37,328 bases of DNA from CALANV01 sp036381615 (GTDB taxonomy: Bacteria > Pseudomonadota > Alphaproteobacteria > CACIAM-22H2), in the NCBI GenBank assembly GCA_036381615.1, contig DASVCL010000043.1:1-37328 (forward strand). Direction: 5' to 3'. How positions within the stretch are numbered: position 1 is the stretch's first letter; every line of letters starts with the position of its first letter. The translations under genes were made by a program, and so were the position numbers. Shown in pieces: positions 23,634-31,470 of the stretch. The notes under the pieces were generated by a model. It did not search any database and was not told the DNA's origin. It saw nothing but the letters and a program-made list of their open reading frames with translations.

Positions 23634-24896
23634 ATGCTGGGCGCCCCCCGACAAGCTGCGGAACAGCCGCACTGGCTCAGCTTGGAGCGGCTGCGGATCT
23701 ATCCGCGCATCTTCATTGCCGTCTACGTGATCATGGCGGTCGCGTGGGTGCTGATGTCGGCCGACCTCGTCGATCCCAAGGGCAAGCCGCTCGGCTACGA
23801 CTTCATCACCTTCTGGGCCGCATCGTATCTCGCGCTCGCCGGCGAGGCCGCCGCGGCGTTCGACGTGACGCGCATCGTTGCGGTCGAGCAGATGGCCGTA
23901 CCGGGGAGCCCGGCGGTCTTTCTGTGGCATTACCCGCCGCCGTTCCACCTGATCGTCCTGCCGTTCGCGCTGATGCCCTATCTCGTCGCCTATGCGGCGT
24001 GGGTCGCGTCGACGCTGGCGGCTTCTGCCGGGGTCATCCGGCGCTTTGCGCCACGGCCCGAAACGCTCGCGCTCGTGCTTGCCTTTCCGGGCACGTTCGT
24101 CAACGCCTTCCATGGCCAGAACGGCTTCCTCAGCACCGCCCTGTTCGGCGCGGCGCTGCTTCTTCTGCCGGCCCGACCCGTCGCGGCTGGCGTAATGTTC
24201 GGGCTCCTGTGCTACAAGCCGCAGCTCGGGCTGCTCGTTCCGCTCGCGTTGCTGTGCGGCCGGCAATGGGTAGCGCTTGCGAGCGCCGCCGCGACGGCGC
24301 TCGCGTTCGCAGGCCTCAGCACCGTCGCGACCGGATGGGACGCGTGGGCCGCCTTTTTCCGCAACCTGCCGACGGTCCGCCTCCTGCTCGACGACGCCAT
24401 GCTGCCGTGGGCGAAGATTCCCAGCGTGTATGTCGGCCTGCGGATGCTCGGGTTCGGCGTGACACCGGCCTATGTCGTCCATGGCGCCGTCGCGGTCTTG
24501 GTCGCGGCGACCGTCGCGCGCGTGTGGTGGCTGCGGGCGCCGCTGCGCCTGAGTGCCGCCGTGCTCTCGGCCGGGGCCGTCCTGATCCCGCCCTATCTGT
24601 TCGACTATGATCTCGCCCTGCTCGCCATCCCCCTCGCGATCCTGGCCTGGGACGGATTGTCGCGCGGCTGGCGGTCCGGCGAGCGCGAAATTCTCGTCCT
24701 CGCCTGGCTGGTGCCGATGACGGCGCCGATCATCGCCATGCCGACTGGGATCAACGTCGCGGCGCCATGCCTTGGCGCCCTGTTCATCGTCGCGGTCCGC
24801 CGCGCCCTGGCGGCGATACCGGAATCGCGCGGCGAGGTCGCCTTGCCGCGCGGACAAGCGGTGCCGGTGCTGCCAGCGGCGAAACCGGGGCTTTGA
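23634..24896 (+). CDS. GT87/DUF2029 family membrane glycosyltransferase
   Basis: 420 residues with about nine or ten membrane helices. The first helix (IFIAVYVIMAVAWVLM) is followed by the periplasmic GYDFITFWAASYLALAGEAAAAFD segment; the Asp after the first helix and the downstream FW pair are the typical GT87 motif. Next come FLWHYPPPFHLIVLPFALMPY and NGFLSTALFGAALLLL. Relatives use polyprenyl-phosphate sugar donors to add mannose or arabinose outside the membrane (mycobacterial PimE is one). The specific sugar and acceptor here are unknown. GGAG at 23620-23623 precedes ATG 23634. No sugar-synthesis genes are nearby. Confidence 0.82.
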   Translation: MLGAPRQAAEQPHWLSLERLRIYPRIFIAVYVIMAVAWVLMSADLVDPKGKPLGYDFITFWAASYLALAGEAAAAFDVTRIVAVEQMAVPGSPAVFLWHYPPPFHLIVLPFALMPYLVAYAAWVASTLAASAGVIRRFAPRPETLALVLAFPGTFVNAFHGQNGFLSTALFGAALLLLPARPVAAGVMFGLLCYKPQLGLLVPLALLCGRQWVALASAAATALAFAGLSTVATGWDAWAAFFRNLPTVRLLLDDAMLPWAKIPSVYVGLRMLGFGVTPAYVVHGAVAVLVAATVARVWWLRAPLRLSAAVLSAGAVLIPPYLFDYDLALLAIPLAILAWDGLSRGWRSGEREILVLAWLVPMTAPIIAMPTGINVAAPCLGALFIVAVRRALAAIPESRGEVALPRGQAVPVLPAAKPGL

Positions 24897-24923
24897 CGGC
24901 TGCGCCCGACGGGCCTCGTCCAT

Positions 24924-24953
24924 TTGACTCCGGCTCCCCGTGACCGGCATAAA
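24924..24953 (+). promoter_or_regulatory. Possible promoter of the NitT/TauT-type operon
   Basis: TTGACT (24924-24929), 18 bases, CATAAA (24948-24953), with a predicted start about 30 bases before the binding-protein gene. Confidence 0.45.
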
Positions 24954-24990
24954 GGCCGCGACCCAACCCATCGCCCTCGGGAGGAACCTG

Positions 24991-26022
24991 ATGTCCAAAG
25001 GCTGGATCGCGCGCGCATGCCTCGTCACCGCTGCCCTGCTCGTGACCGCGTTCGGCGTGTCGGCGCAGACGCTCCAGAAGACGACCGTCGGCGCGCTGCG
25101 GCTGACGTCGTCCGGGCCGATCTTCATCGCGTTGGAAAAAGGATACTTCCGGGACCAGGGCCTTGACGTCGAGCTCAAGGTCTTCACGGCGGCCGCGCAG
25201 CCGCCGCTCGCCGTCGTCTCCGGCGACGTCGATTTCGGGGTGACCGGCCTGACGGCGAGCTTCTACAACCTTGCTGCCAAGGGCGGCGTCAAGATCATCG
25301 GCGCGCAGAGCCGCGAGGAGCCGGGCTTTCCGCTGGTCGCATACATGGTGACCAACAAGGCGTGGGAGAACGGTTTCCGCTCGCTCAAGGACTTCGCCGG
25401 CAAGTCGGTCGCCACGACCACGACCGGCTCGACCTTCCACTATTCGCTCGGGCTGCTCGCCCGCAAGTACGGCTTCGATCTGAACTCGGTGCAGCTGCGC
25501 CAGCTCAACGGATTGCCCGCCATGCAGGCGGCGTTCAAGGGCGGCCAGGTGGACGCGACCCTGGTGCCGGTCAACGGCGCGCGCGCGCTCGAAAAGGACG
25601 GTGCGGGAAAAATCCTGGGCTGGGTCGGCGACGAGACGCCGTGGCAGCTCGGCGCCCTGTTCACCAGCCCGCGCAACATCGCCGAGCGGCGCGGCATGGT
25701 CGAGGCTTTCGTCCGCGCCTATCAGAAGGCGGCGACGGACTACCACAAGGCATTCAATCAGAAGAACAGCGCCGGCGAGGTGGTGAAGGGCGAGAACTTC
25801 GACGAAATGCTCGCCATCATCTCGCGCGCCATGCAGCAGCCGCCCGAGCTCCTCGCCGTCGGGCTTCCGTACATCGATCCGGAGGGACGGCTCCTGGTGG
25901 ACGACATCTACAGCCAGCTCGAGTTCTGGCAGAGCGTCGGACTGGTCGACAAGGACGCGAACGCGAAGGAGATCATGGACCTGACGTTCATCGATGGCCA
26001 TTTCAACGTGCCGAAGAATTGA
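24991..26022 (+). CDS. ABC transporter substrate-binding protein, NitT/TauT family
   Basis: 343 residues with a Sec signal peptide (MSKGWIARAC... cleaved after VSA, before QTLQ). The mature protein is a SsuA/TauA/THI5-like type II binding protein: VGALRLTSSGPIFIALEKGYFRDQGLDVELK is the characteristic opening, then GDVDFGVTGLT, KGGVKIIGAQS, DFAGKSVATTTTGST and the AFKGGQVDATLVPVN segment. This family binds sulfonates, taurine, nitrate, pyrimidine precursors or aromatic acids, and sequence alone does not say which. GGGAGGA (24980-24986) precedes ATG 24991. A strong hairpin follows the stop codon and probably raises the amount of this protein relative to the ATPase and permease. Confidence 0.88.
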   Translation: MSKGWIARACLVTAALLVTAFGVSAQTLQKTTVGALRLTSSGPIFIALEKGYFRDQGLDVELKVFTAAAQPPLAVVSGDVDFGVTGLTASFYNLAAKGGVKIIGAQSREEPGFPLVAYMVTNKAWENGFRSLKDFAGKSVATTTTGSTFHYSLGLLARKYGFDLNSVQLRQLNGLPAMQAAFKGGQVDATLVPVNGARALEKDGAGKILGWVGDETPWQLGALFTSPRNIAERRGMVEAFVRAYQKAATDYHKAFNQKNSAGEVVKGENFDEMLAIISRAMQQPPELLAVGLPYIDPEGRLLVDDIYSQLEFWQSVGLVDKDANAKEIMDLTFIDGHFNVPKN

Positions 26023-26042
26023 CATCGGCGCCGTGACGAAAG

Positions 26043-26075
26043 GGGGCCTCGCCCGCATCGGCCGGGTGAGGCCCC
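26043..26075 (+). other. Strong hairpin between the binding-protein and ATPase genes
   Basis: GGGGCCTCGCCCG (26043-26055) and CGGGTGAGGCCCC (26063-26075) form a 13-bp stem with one G-U pair and a 7-base loop. No T-run follows, so it looks like an mRNA 3'-end stabiliser or partial attenuator rather than a full terminator. Confidence 0.65.
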
Positions 26076-26114
26076 TACGTCTTCCGGCCCCGGATTTTCG
26101 CGACAGGTGATCGC

Positions 26115-26903
26115 GTGGAACTGCTCGTCGAAGGCGTCAGCCATCGTTACGGCGACATCGCCGCCCTGGAGAACATCGATCTGACGGTGCGCGAGGGCGA
26201 GATCCTCGCGCTGATCGGCCCTTCGGGGTGCGGCAAGTCGACATTGCTCGGCATCGTCGGCGGCATCCTGAAGCCGACGTCCGGCCGCGTGCTGGTCTCG
26301 GGCGAGCCGCCGGCCGGCTCGCTCAACCCCTTCACCTATGTGTTCCAGGATTTCGCGCTTCTGCCCTGGCGCACGGTCGAGGGCAACGTGGCGCTGCCGC
26401 TCGAGCACCACGGCCTGCCGGAGAGCGAGCGCAAGGCCCGCATCGCCCACGTCCTGGCCCGCACCGGCCTGACCGAGTTCCGCCATGCCTTTCCCAAGCA
26501 GCTGTCGGGCGGCATGCGCCAGCGCGTCGGCATCGCGCGCGCGCTCGTCGTGCGGCCCGCCATGCTGTTGATGGACGAACCGCTGTCCGCGCTGGATGCG
26601 CAGACGCGGGAGCTGCTGATGGAAGATTTCCTGGCGCTGTGGCTGAAGGAGCGCATCACCGTCGTCTACGTCACGCACAACCTCGACGAGGCGCTGCGGC
26701 TTGCCGACCGCGTTGCGATCCTGTCGCGCCGCCCCGGGCGGCTGCGCGACATCGTGACCGTCGACATCGCCCAGGCCGAACGGACGCAGCCGGCCGCGCA
26801 GATGCGGCTCACGGACCTTCACGACCGGCTATGGCGCGTGATCAAGGCCGAAGCGCAGGTCGCCGAACGGGAGGTGATCGAAGATGGCATCGCAGGCACT
26901 TGA
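26115..26903 (+). CDS. ABC transporter ATP-binding protein, NitT/TauT family
   Basis: 262 residues from GTG 26115 (AGGTGA just upstream). The nucleotide-binding domain is complete: Walker A G35-PSGCGK-ST43, Q-loop in YVFQDFALLPWRTV, signature L130-SGGM, Walker B L151-LMDEP156, and switch His188 in YVTHN. LLPWRT and the ILSRRPGRLRDIV tail are typical of the SsuB/TauB/NrtD group. It powers uptake together with the upstream binding protein and the downstream permease, which it overlaps by 20 bases. Confidence 0.93.
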   Translation: MELLVEGVSHRYGDIAALENIDLTVREGEILALIGPSGCGKSTLLGIVGGILKPTSGRVLVSGEPPAGSLNPFTYVFQDFALLPWRTVEGNVALPLEHHGLPESERKARIAHVLARTGLTEFRHAFPKQLSGGMRQRVGIARALVVRPAMLLMDEPLSALDAQTRELLMEDFLALWLKERITVVYVTHNLDEALRLADRVAILSRRPGRLRDIVTVDIAQAERTQPAAQMRLTDLHDRLWRVIKAEAQVAEREVIEDGIAGT

Positions 26904-27690
26904 CGGCAGGATGCGCGAGGTTCCTTTCCGCGGCGGCGGGTTCGTGCTGCTGCGGCGTCGCGGTGCCGCCGTGATCTTCTTTGCAGGCCTCATCGCGGTG
27001 TGGGAGCTGGCCGTGCGGTCGGGCTCGATCTCGCCGCTGTTCCTGCCCGCACCGACGAGTGTCGTGCATGCCCTCTACGATCTGGCGGTGTCGGGCGCGC
27101 TGTGGCGGCACATCTCGGATTCGCTCTTTCGCCTGGTGTTCGGCTGGACGCTCGGCACGGCGGCCGGGCTCGTCGCCGGATTCGCGATGGGGATATGGTC
27201 GATCCCGCGCGCGATCGGCGTCCCCTTCGTGTCGGCGCTGTTTCCGATTCCCAAGATCGCGCTGCTGCCGCTACTGATCCTCTGGTTCGGCATCGGCGAG
27301 TCGTCCAAGGTGGCGACCATCGCACTCGGCGTGTTTTTCCCGACGACGATCGCGACCTATAGCGGGATCGACGGCGTGCCGCGCAACCTGATCCGCATGG
27401 GACAAAGCTTCGATCTGCCCTGGCATGCCATCCTCAAGGACATCGTCCTGCCGGGGGCGATGCCGGGAATTCTCGCCGGCTTCCGCATCACGGCCTCGAT
27501 CGCGCTGATCCTTCTGGTCGCCGCGGAAATGATCGGCGCGCAATACGGCATCGGCGCCTTCATTCTGTCGGCCGGCAACCTGATGCAGACCGACCAGCTG
27601 CTCGCGGGCGTCGTGCTGCTGTCGGTGCTGGGACTGGTGATCGGGACCGGTCTGTCCCGTCTCGAGCGATGGCTGCTCAGATGGCGCTAG
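26884..27690 (+). CDS. ABC transporter permease, NitT/TauT family
   Basis: 268 residues with six membrane helices. The SsuC/TauC-like BPD_transp_1 fold is seen in FLPAPTSVVHALYDL, LGTAAGLVAGFAMG, FPIPKIALLPLLILWFGIGESSKV and the cytoplasmic EAA-type loop (LPWHAILKDIVLPGAMPGILAGFRI) that docks to the ATPase. The ATG at 26884 lies within the ATPase gene and has GGGAGGTGAT just upstream, so translation is coupled. An FAD-dependent oxidoreductase gene follows after 102 bases. Confidence 0.93.
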   Translation: MASQALDGRMREVPFRGGGFVLLRRRGAAVIFFAGLIAVWELAVRSGSISPLFLPAPTSVVHALYDLAVSGALWRHISDSLFRLVFGWTLGTAAGLVAGFAMGIWSIPRAIGVPFVSALFPIPKIALLPLLILWFGIGESSKVATIALGVFFPTTIATYSGIDGVPRNLIRMGQSFDLPWHAILKDIVLPGAMPGILAGFRITASIALILLVAAEMIGAQYGIGAFILSAGNLMQTDQLLAGVVLLSVLGLVIGTGLSRLERWLLRWR

Positions 27691-27792
27691 GTGCGCCGTG
27701 ATCCCGGCGCACCGGGCCATGTTGCGTGTCGCATCGCCCAACCGGTGCCCGCCCCCGGCGCTCGCGAAGGCAACGTCCATTCCGGCAAGAGC

Positions 27793-29100
27793 ATGGCAAC
27801 GACACTGAACGCGACCACCCGTACCGTCCGCCGGCTGGCGGCTGCTCAGCCGATCCGCCTGCAGGCGGATATCTGCGTGCTTGGGTCGGGCGCAGCCGGC
27901 ATCTCGGCGGCGATCGAGGCCGCGCGTCTGGGGCACCGCGTGCTGCTGGTCGATGGCGCGCCGCAGCTCGGCGGCCAGGCGACCGGGGCGATGGTCGGCA
28001 CGTTCTGTGGCTTCTATTCGAACGGAAAGCGGCCGCGCCTCGTCACGCACGGCATCGCCGCGGAGATCCTGCGCGATCTGCGTGCGAGCGGCGATGCGCA
28101 TGACATCACCGGCCGCCGCAATACGCTGATCGTGCAGTACCGCGTCGTCGCGCTGCAGCGCTGGATCGAGGAAGCGGTCCGGCGGGCCGGTATCGACGTC
28201 ATTCTCGGCGCGGTCATGCGCGCCGCGCATCGCGAGGGCCGCCGCCTGACGCGGATCGAACTGGCAACGCGCCATGGCGACGTCGAGATCGCGGCGCGCG
28301 GATTCGTCGACGCCTCGGGCGACGCGGCGCTGGCATGGACCGCCGGGCTCGAGTGCCGGGAAGCGGCGGCAGGGCCCGCCTTCGGCACGGCCATGTTCAC
28401 GCTCGAAGGATTCGATGCAGCGGGACTGGCGCGGCTCGACCGTGCAGCGCTCCAGGCGCGGCTCAAGGAAAAAGGGTCGGCCTATGGCCTCAAGCGGCAC
28501 GACGGGTTCCTGTTCTCGCCGCCCGGCTCGGACGAGGCGCTCGTCAACATGACGCATGTCGAGACGCCGCTCGATCCCGTGGGCGCGAGCCGCGCGGTGC
28601 TCGAAGGACGGGCGCAAGTGGACAGTCTCGTCGCCTTTCTCCGCGCCGAGTTTCCCGACGTCTTCGCCAAGGCGCGGGTGCGGGCCTATGCGTTGCCCGG
28701 CATCCGCCAGACCCGCTCGATCGCGGGCGTGCATCAGCTTACCGCCGACGAGGTGCGTCACGGCGTGCGGTTCGACGATGCCGTGGCGCGCTGCTCATGG
28801 CCGATCGAATATCACTATCGCGCCGACGCAGTGCACTGGGAGGAGTTCGGCGACGACCACATGCATTACGTGCCGTTCCGCAGCCTGACGCCGGCCGAGG
28901 CGGACAACGTCGTCGCCGCCGGACGCTGCATCGACGCCGACCCGGTCGCGCTCTCATCCGTCCGTGTCATGGGGCCGTGCATCGCGATGGGGGCGGCCGC
29001 CGCCCATGCGCTCGATCTTGCCGGCGCGGGTTCCGTGCATCAGATCGACATCGCCGAGCTGCAGCGGCGCCTTCGCAAAAACCTGGAAGACGTCGACTGA
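27793..29100 (+). CDS. FAD-dependent oxidoreductase next to the importer
   Basis: 435 residues from ATG 27793. The N-terminal Rossmann motif G31-S-G33-A-A-G36 with VLLVDGAPQLGGQATGAMVGTFCGFY is that of the FAD_oxidored family (PF12831-like); the middle has ARGFVDASGDAALAWTAGLE, and the C-terminus VVAAGRCIDADPVALSSVRVMGPCIAMGAAAAHAL closes the FAD site. Relatives oxidise small organic molecules, but substrates are mostly unknown. As the last gene of the importer cluster it probably acts on the imported compound. A GTG at 27691, directly after the permease stop codon, is in frame but would add 34 residues unlike the family. It converges on the DUF6496 gene. Confidence 0.85.
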   Translation: MATTLNATTRTVRRLAAAQPIRLQADICVLGSGAAGISAAIEAARLGHRVLLVDGAPQLGGQATGAMVGTFCGFYSNGKRPRLVTHGIAAEILRDLRASGDAHDITGRRNTLIVQYRVVALQRWIEEAVRRAGIDVILGAVMRAAHREGRRLTRIELATRHGDVEIAARGFVDASGDAALAWTAGLECREAAAGPAFGTAMFTLEGFDAAGLARLDRAALQARLKEKGSAYGLKRHDGFLFSPPGSDEALVNMTHVETPLDPVGASRAVLEGRAQVDSLVAFLRAEFPDVFAKARVRAYALPGIRQTRSIAGVHQLTADEVRHGVRFDDAVARCSWPIEYHYRADAVHWEEFGDDHMHYVPFRSLTPAEADNVVAAGRCIDADPVALSSVRVMGPCIAMGAAAAHALDLAGAGSVHQIDIAELQRRLRKNLEDVD

Positions 29101-29117
29101 GCAGGCCGAAGCCGCGA

Positions 29118-29150
29118 ATGCATCGCGGGTGCCGGCCGCATCCCGCATGC
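29118..29150. other. Hairpin between convergent genes
   Basis: GCATCGCGGGTGC (29120-29132) and GCATCCCGCATGC (29138-29150) form an imperfect GC-rich stem with a 5-base loop between the oxidoreductase and DUF6496 stop codons. It has no T-run on either side, so its role as a terminator is doubtful. Confidence 0.3.
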
Positions 29151-29199
29151 CCGGCTTTCGAGGTCGCAGGCGATCGTCGTTCGACGGCCGTACCCTGGA

Positions 29200-29622
29200 T
29201 TATTTGCCGTGGCGCGCCCTGGTCCGGGCGGCCTTGCGTGCGGCGGCGCGCTTCGCCTGACTCGCGAGCGCCTTGCGCGATGCCGTGCCGCGTGGTTCGC
29301 GCTTGAGAACCTGCGAAACGGCGCGCGAGACGCGCGGTTGGCGATGGGTCTTGCGCTTGTGCTGACCCGCCGCATAGGCGTACGCGGCGCTCTTGCGGGT
29401 GCTTTTCTTGGCCTTACCTTTCTTCGGCGGAGGCAGGGCAACGCCCGCGCGCCGGGCCTTCGACAGGCCGATGGCGATGGCCTGCTGCGGCGAGCGCGCG
29501 CCATGCTTGCCACGGCGGATATGGCGAATCTCCTCGCGCACGAACTCGCCCGCCTGCGTCGTGGGCGCCTTGCCCGCGCGCTTGGCCTTCCGGGCTTTTT
29601 CCACCGTTCGCTTTTCCGGCAT
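29200..29622 (-). CDS. DUF6496 family small basic protein
   Basis: 140 residues, about one third Lys and Arg. The N-terminal half holds the conserved AGEFVREEIRHIRRGKHGARSPQQAIAIGLSKARRAGV block (about 24-61) that defines DUF6496. The C-terminal half is a Lys/Ala/Arg-rich tail (RKALASQAKRAAARKAARTRARHGK) like that of histone H1-type proteins. Nucleic-acid binding is plausible, but the function is not established to my knowledge. The start is ATG 29622. It has no operon partner. Confidence 0.82.
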   Translation of the reverse strand: MPEKRTVEKARKAKRAGKAPTTQAGEFVREEIRHIRRGKHGARSPQQAIAIGLSKARRAGVALPPPKKGKAKKSTRKSAAYAYAAGQHKRKTHRQPRVSRAVSQVLKREPRGTASRKALASQAKRAAARKAARTRARHGK

Positions 29623-30031
29623 CAGCGGTCTCCCGTAAGGACAGACAACGACACGACGCGCGCGCCGCGCCCCGTCACACCACCCCGTTACGCTTGCGGA
29701 CGTGCCCCATGTCGCACTCGTGATACCAAAACGTGTGCGCTACCGAATCGATCCCTTTTGCGCGAACCGATTGTTTCGGTCGCGCGGCGTTGTCGGCGAG
29801 ATGTGACCGCATATGCGTTGTTCCACATCGGCCGCGAACAGCTCAGGACATCTCGCGGCCCCGTCGCGTCCATCAGACCTGGCCCGAAATGACCGTCCGC
29901 GCGGCGGCAGCCGACAGGACGACGGCGAGGCAAGGGGCGTGACATGGCGCGCGCCTGGCCGGGATCGGCATATACTTCCGGGACCGGCGGCCGGTGGTGC
30001 CGGAACACGCGCCAAGAGGTAAGATGGCGGT
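29623..30031. other. Intergenic region upstream of DUF6496 and the molybdoenzyme
   Basis: About 410 bases between divergent genes. I see a hairpin at 29760-29785 (GCGCG and CCGA arms around TTGTT), no T-run after it, and no convincing promoter on either strand. Open frames here are not supported. Confidence 0.4.
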
Positions 30032-30697
30032 ATGGCGAACGACGAATCGTTGCTCGGCAAGGTCAGACAGAAGCTTGTCGAGACCAAGCAGAAATGGGCC
30101 GGCGAGGGCCGGCTGCTGACGGGCGAGACGGCGGATCCGAAGACACGGCGGCTGCCGCCGGGACAGCGCGAGGTGAAGAACTGGCCGGTGCTCGATCTGG
30201 GCATTCAGCCCGACGTGCCGCCGGAGAAATGGCGGCTTACCGTCGACGGCCTTGTCGAGAATCCGGTGACGTGGTCGTGGGCGGACTTCGCGGCGCAGCC
30301 GCAGGTGACGCGGACCTCGGACATTCATTGCGTCACTGCGTGGTCGCGCTTCGACAACCGCTGGGAGGGGGTGGCGACGCGCCATCTCCTTGACCTCGTG
30401 CGGCCGAAGCCCGAGGCGCGATTCGTCATCCAGCACAGCTACGACGGCTACACCACCAACGTCCCGCTCGAGGCATTCGCGGGCGAGGACGTGCTGCTCG
30501 CCTGCCGGTGGGAAGGCAAGCCGATCACGCGCGAGCATGGCGGACCGGTGCGTCTCGTCCTGCCGAAGCTCTATTTCTGGAAGAGTGCGAAGTGGCTGAC
30601 GCGCCTCGAATTCGTGGCGCAGGACCGGCCCGGATTCTGGGAGGTGCGCGGCTATCACAATTACGGCGATCCCTGGCGGGAGGAGCGCTATGGCTGA
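30032..30697 (+). CDS. Sulfite-oxidase-fold molybdopterin oxidoreductase
   Basis: 221 residues. The molybdopterin-binding domain of the sulfite oxidase family is seen, with the molybdenum-ligating cysteine C100 in SDIHCVTAWSRFDNRWEGV, followed by the HSYDGYTTNVPLE strand and HGGPVRLVLPKLYFWKSAKWL. It is a small single-domain member related to MsrP and YuiH but, unlike MsrP, has no Tat signal peptide, so it should be cytoplasmic. Its substrate is unknown. No heme-binding MsrQ partner gene is near. The ATG at 30032 is preceded by GAGG at about 12 bases. It overlaps the glutathione peroxidase gene by eight bases. Confidence 0.85.
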   Translation: MANDESLLGKVRQKLVETKQKWAGEGRLLTGETADPKTRRLPPGQREVKNWPVLDLGIQPDVPPEKWRLTVDGLVENPVTWSWADFAAQPQVTRTSDIHCVTAWSRFDNRWEGVATRHLLDLVRPKPEARFVIQHSYDGYTTNVPLEAFAGEDVLLACRWEGKPITREHGGPVRLVLPKLYFWKSAKWLTRLEFVAQDRPGFWEVRGYHNYGDPWREERYG

Positions 30698-31316
30698 TAC
30701 GTGCGACAGGATCGGCCGCCGGCGGGTGTCGGCCCTGCTGCTCGGCGCCATTGCGGCAGCAATCTCCGTCCCGATCGGCGTGCGATCGCATGCTGTTGCG
30801 GCCGGCGGCGACGGCAAGGCGCGAACGAAGAGGACCAGCATGGCGGCGCATGATTTCGATTTCGTCTCGATCGACGGCGAGGCCCTGCCGATGCGGAATT
30901 TCGGCGGGAAGGCGGTCCTCGTCGTCAACACCGCGTCCTTCTGCGGCTTCACGCCGCAATATGCCGACCTCGAGAAGCTGTGGCAGCGCTACAAGGACCG
31001 CGGCCTCGTGGTGCTGGGCGTGCCGTCCAACGATTTCGGCGGGCAGGAGCCGGGCACGGCTTCGGAGATCAAGGCGTTCTGCGAGACCTATGCCGTCTCG
31101 TTTCCGCTCACCGAGAAGCAGAAGGTCGTCGGGCCCGAGGCGCATCCGTTCTATCGCTGGGTCGCCGCGGAGCTGGGCGAGGCGGGCGTGCCGCGCTGGA
31201 ATTTCCACAAATACCTGATCGACCCGTCGGGCGAGATCGTCGGCGCCTGGCCATCGCGCGTGACGCCGCTGTCGCGCGAGGTGACGGACGCCGTGGAGCA
31301 GGCGCTGCCGCGCTGA
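30690..31316 (+). CDS. Glutathione peroxidase, predicted exported form plus internal start
   Basis: 208 residues. The core is a thioredoxin-fold peroxidase: catalytic C85 in VNTASFCGFTPQYADLE, Gln119 in PSNDFGGQEP, and W170-N171 in RWNFHKYLIDPSG. It reduces hydrogen peroxide and lipid peroxides using thiols. The first 50 residues form an extension with a possible Tat signal (GRRRVSALLLGAIAAAIS), suggesting export. An in-frame ATG at 30840 would give a 158-residue cytoplasmic enzyme of the usual family length. Both starts have good ribosome sites (GGAGGAG before 30690, AAGAGGA before 30840). It is coupled to the upstream molybdoenzyme by an eight-base overlap. Confidence 0.88.
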   Translation: MADTCDRIGRRRVSALLLGAIAAAISVPIGVRSHAVAAGGDGKARTKRTSMAAHDFDFVSIDGEALPMRNFGGKAVLVVNTASFCGFTPQYADLEKLWQRYKDRGLVVLGVPSNDFGGQEPGTASEIKAFCETYAVSFPLTEKQKVVGPEAHPFYRWVAAELGEAGVPRWNFHKYLIDPSGEIVGAWPSRVTPLSREVTDAVEQALPR

Positions 31317-31470
31317 GCGTCCGGCCCCGTGCGAGTTGCCAGAGCGGGCGGGTTCCCCGATAACTAAGGTCGCGGTTGATCGCGCGCTTCCGCGTCGGGT
31401 CGGACACGACGTCCGCCGGCGCCCGCATGGGGAGGCGGCTTCCGCCGGCACGCGAAGGACATGAAATAAA

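Noticed and set aside
29760..29785. Hairpin in the DUF6496/molybdoenzyme spacer as a terminator
   Set aside because: It has no T-run on either strand and lies upstream of both divergent genes, where a terminator has no evident use.
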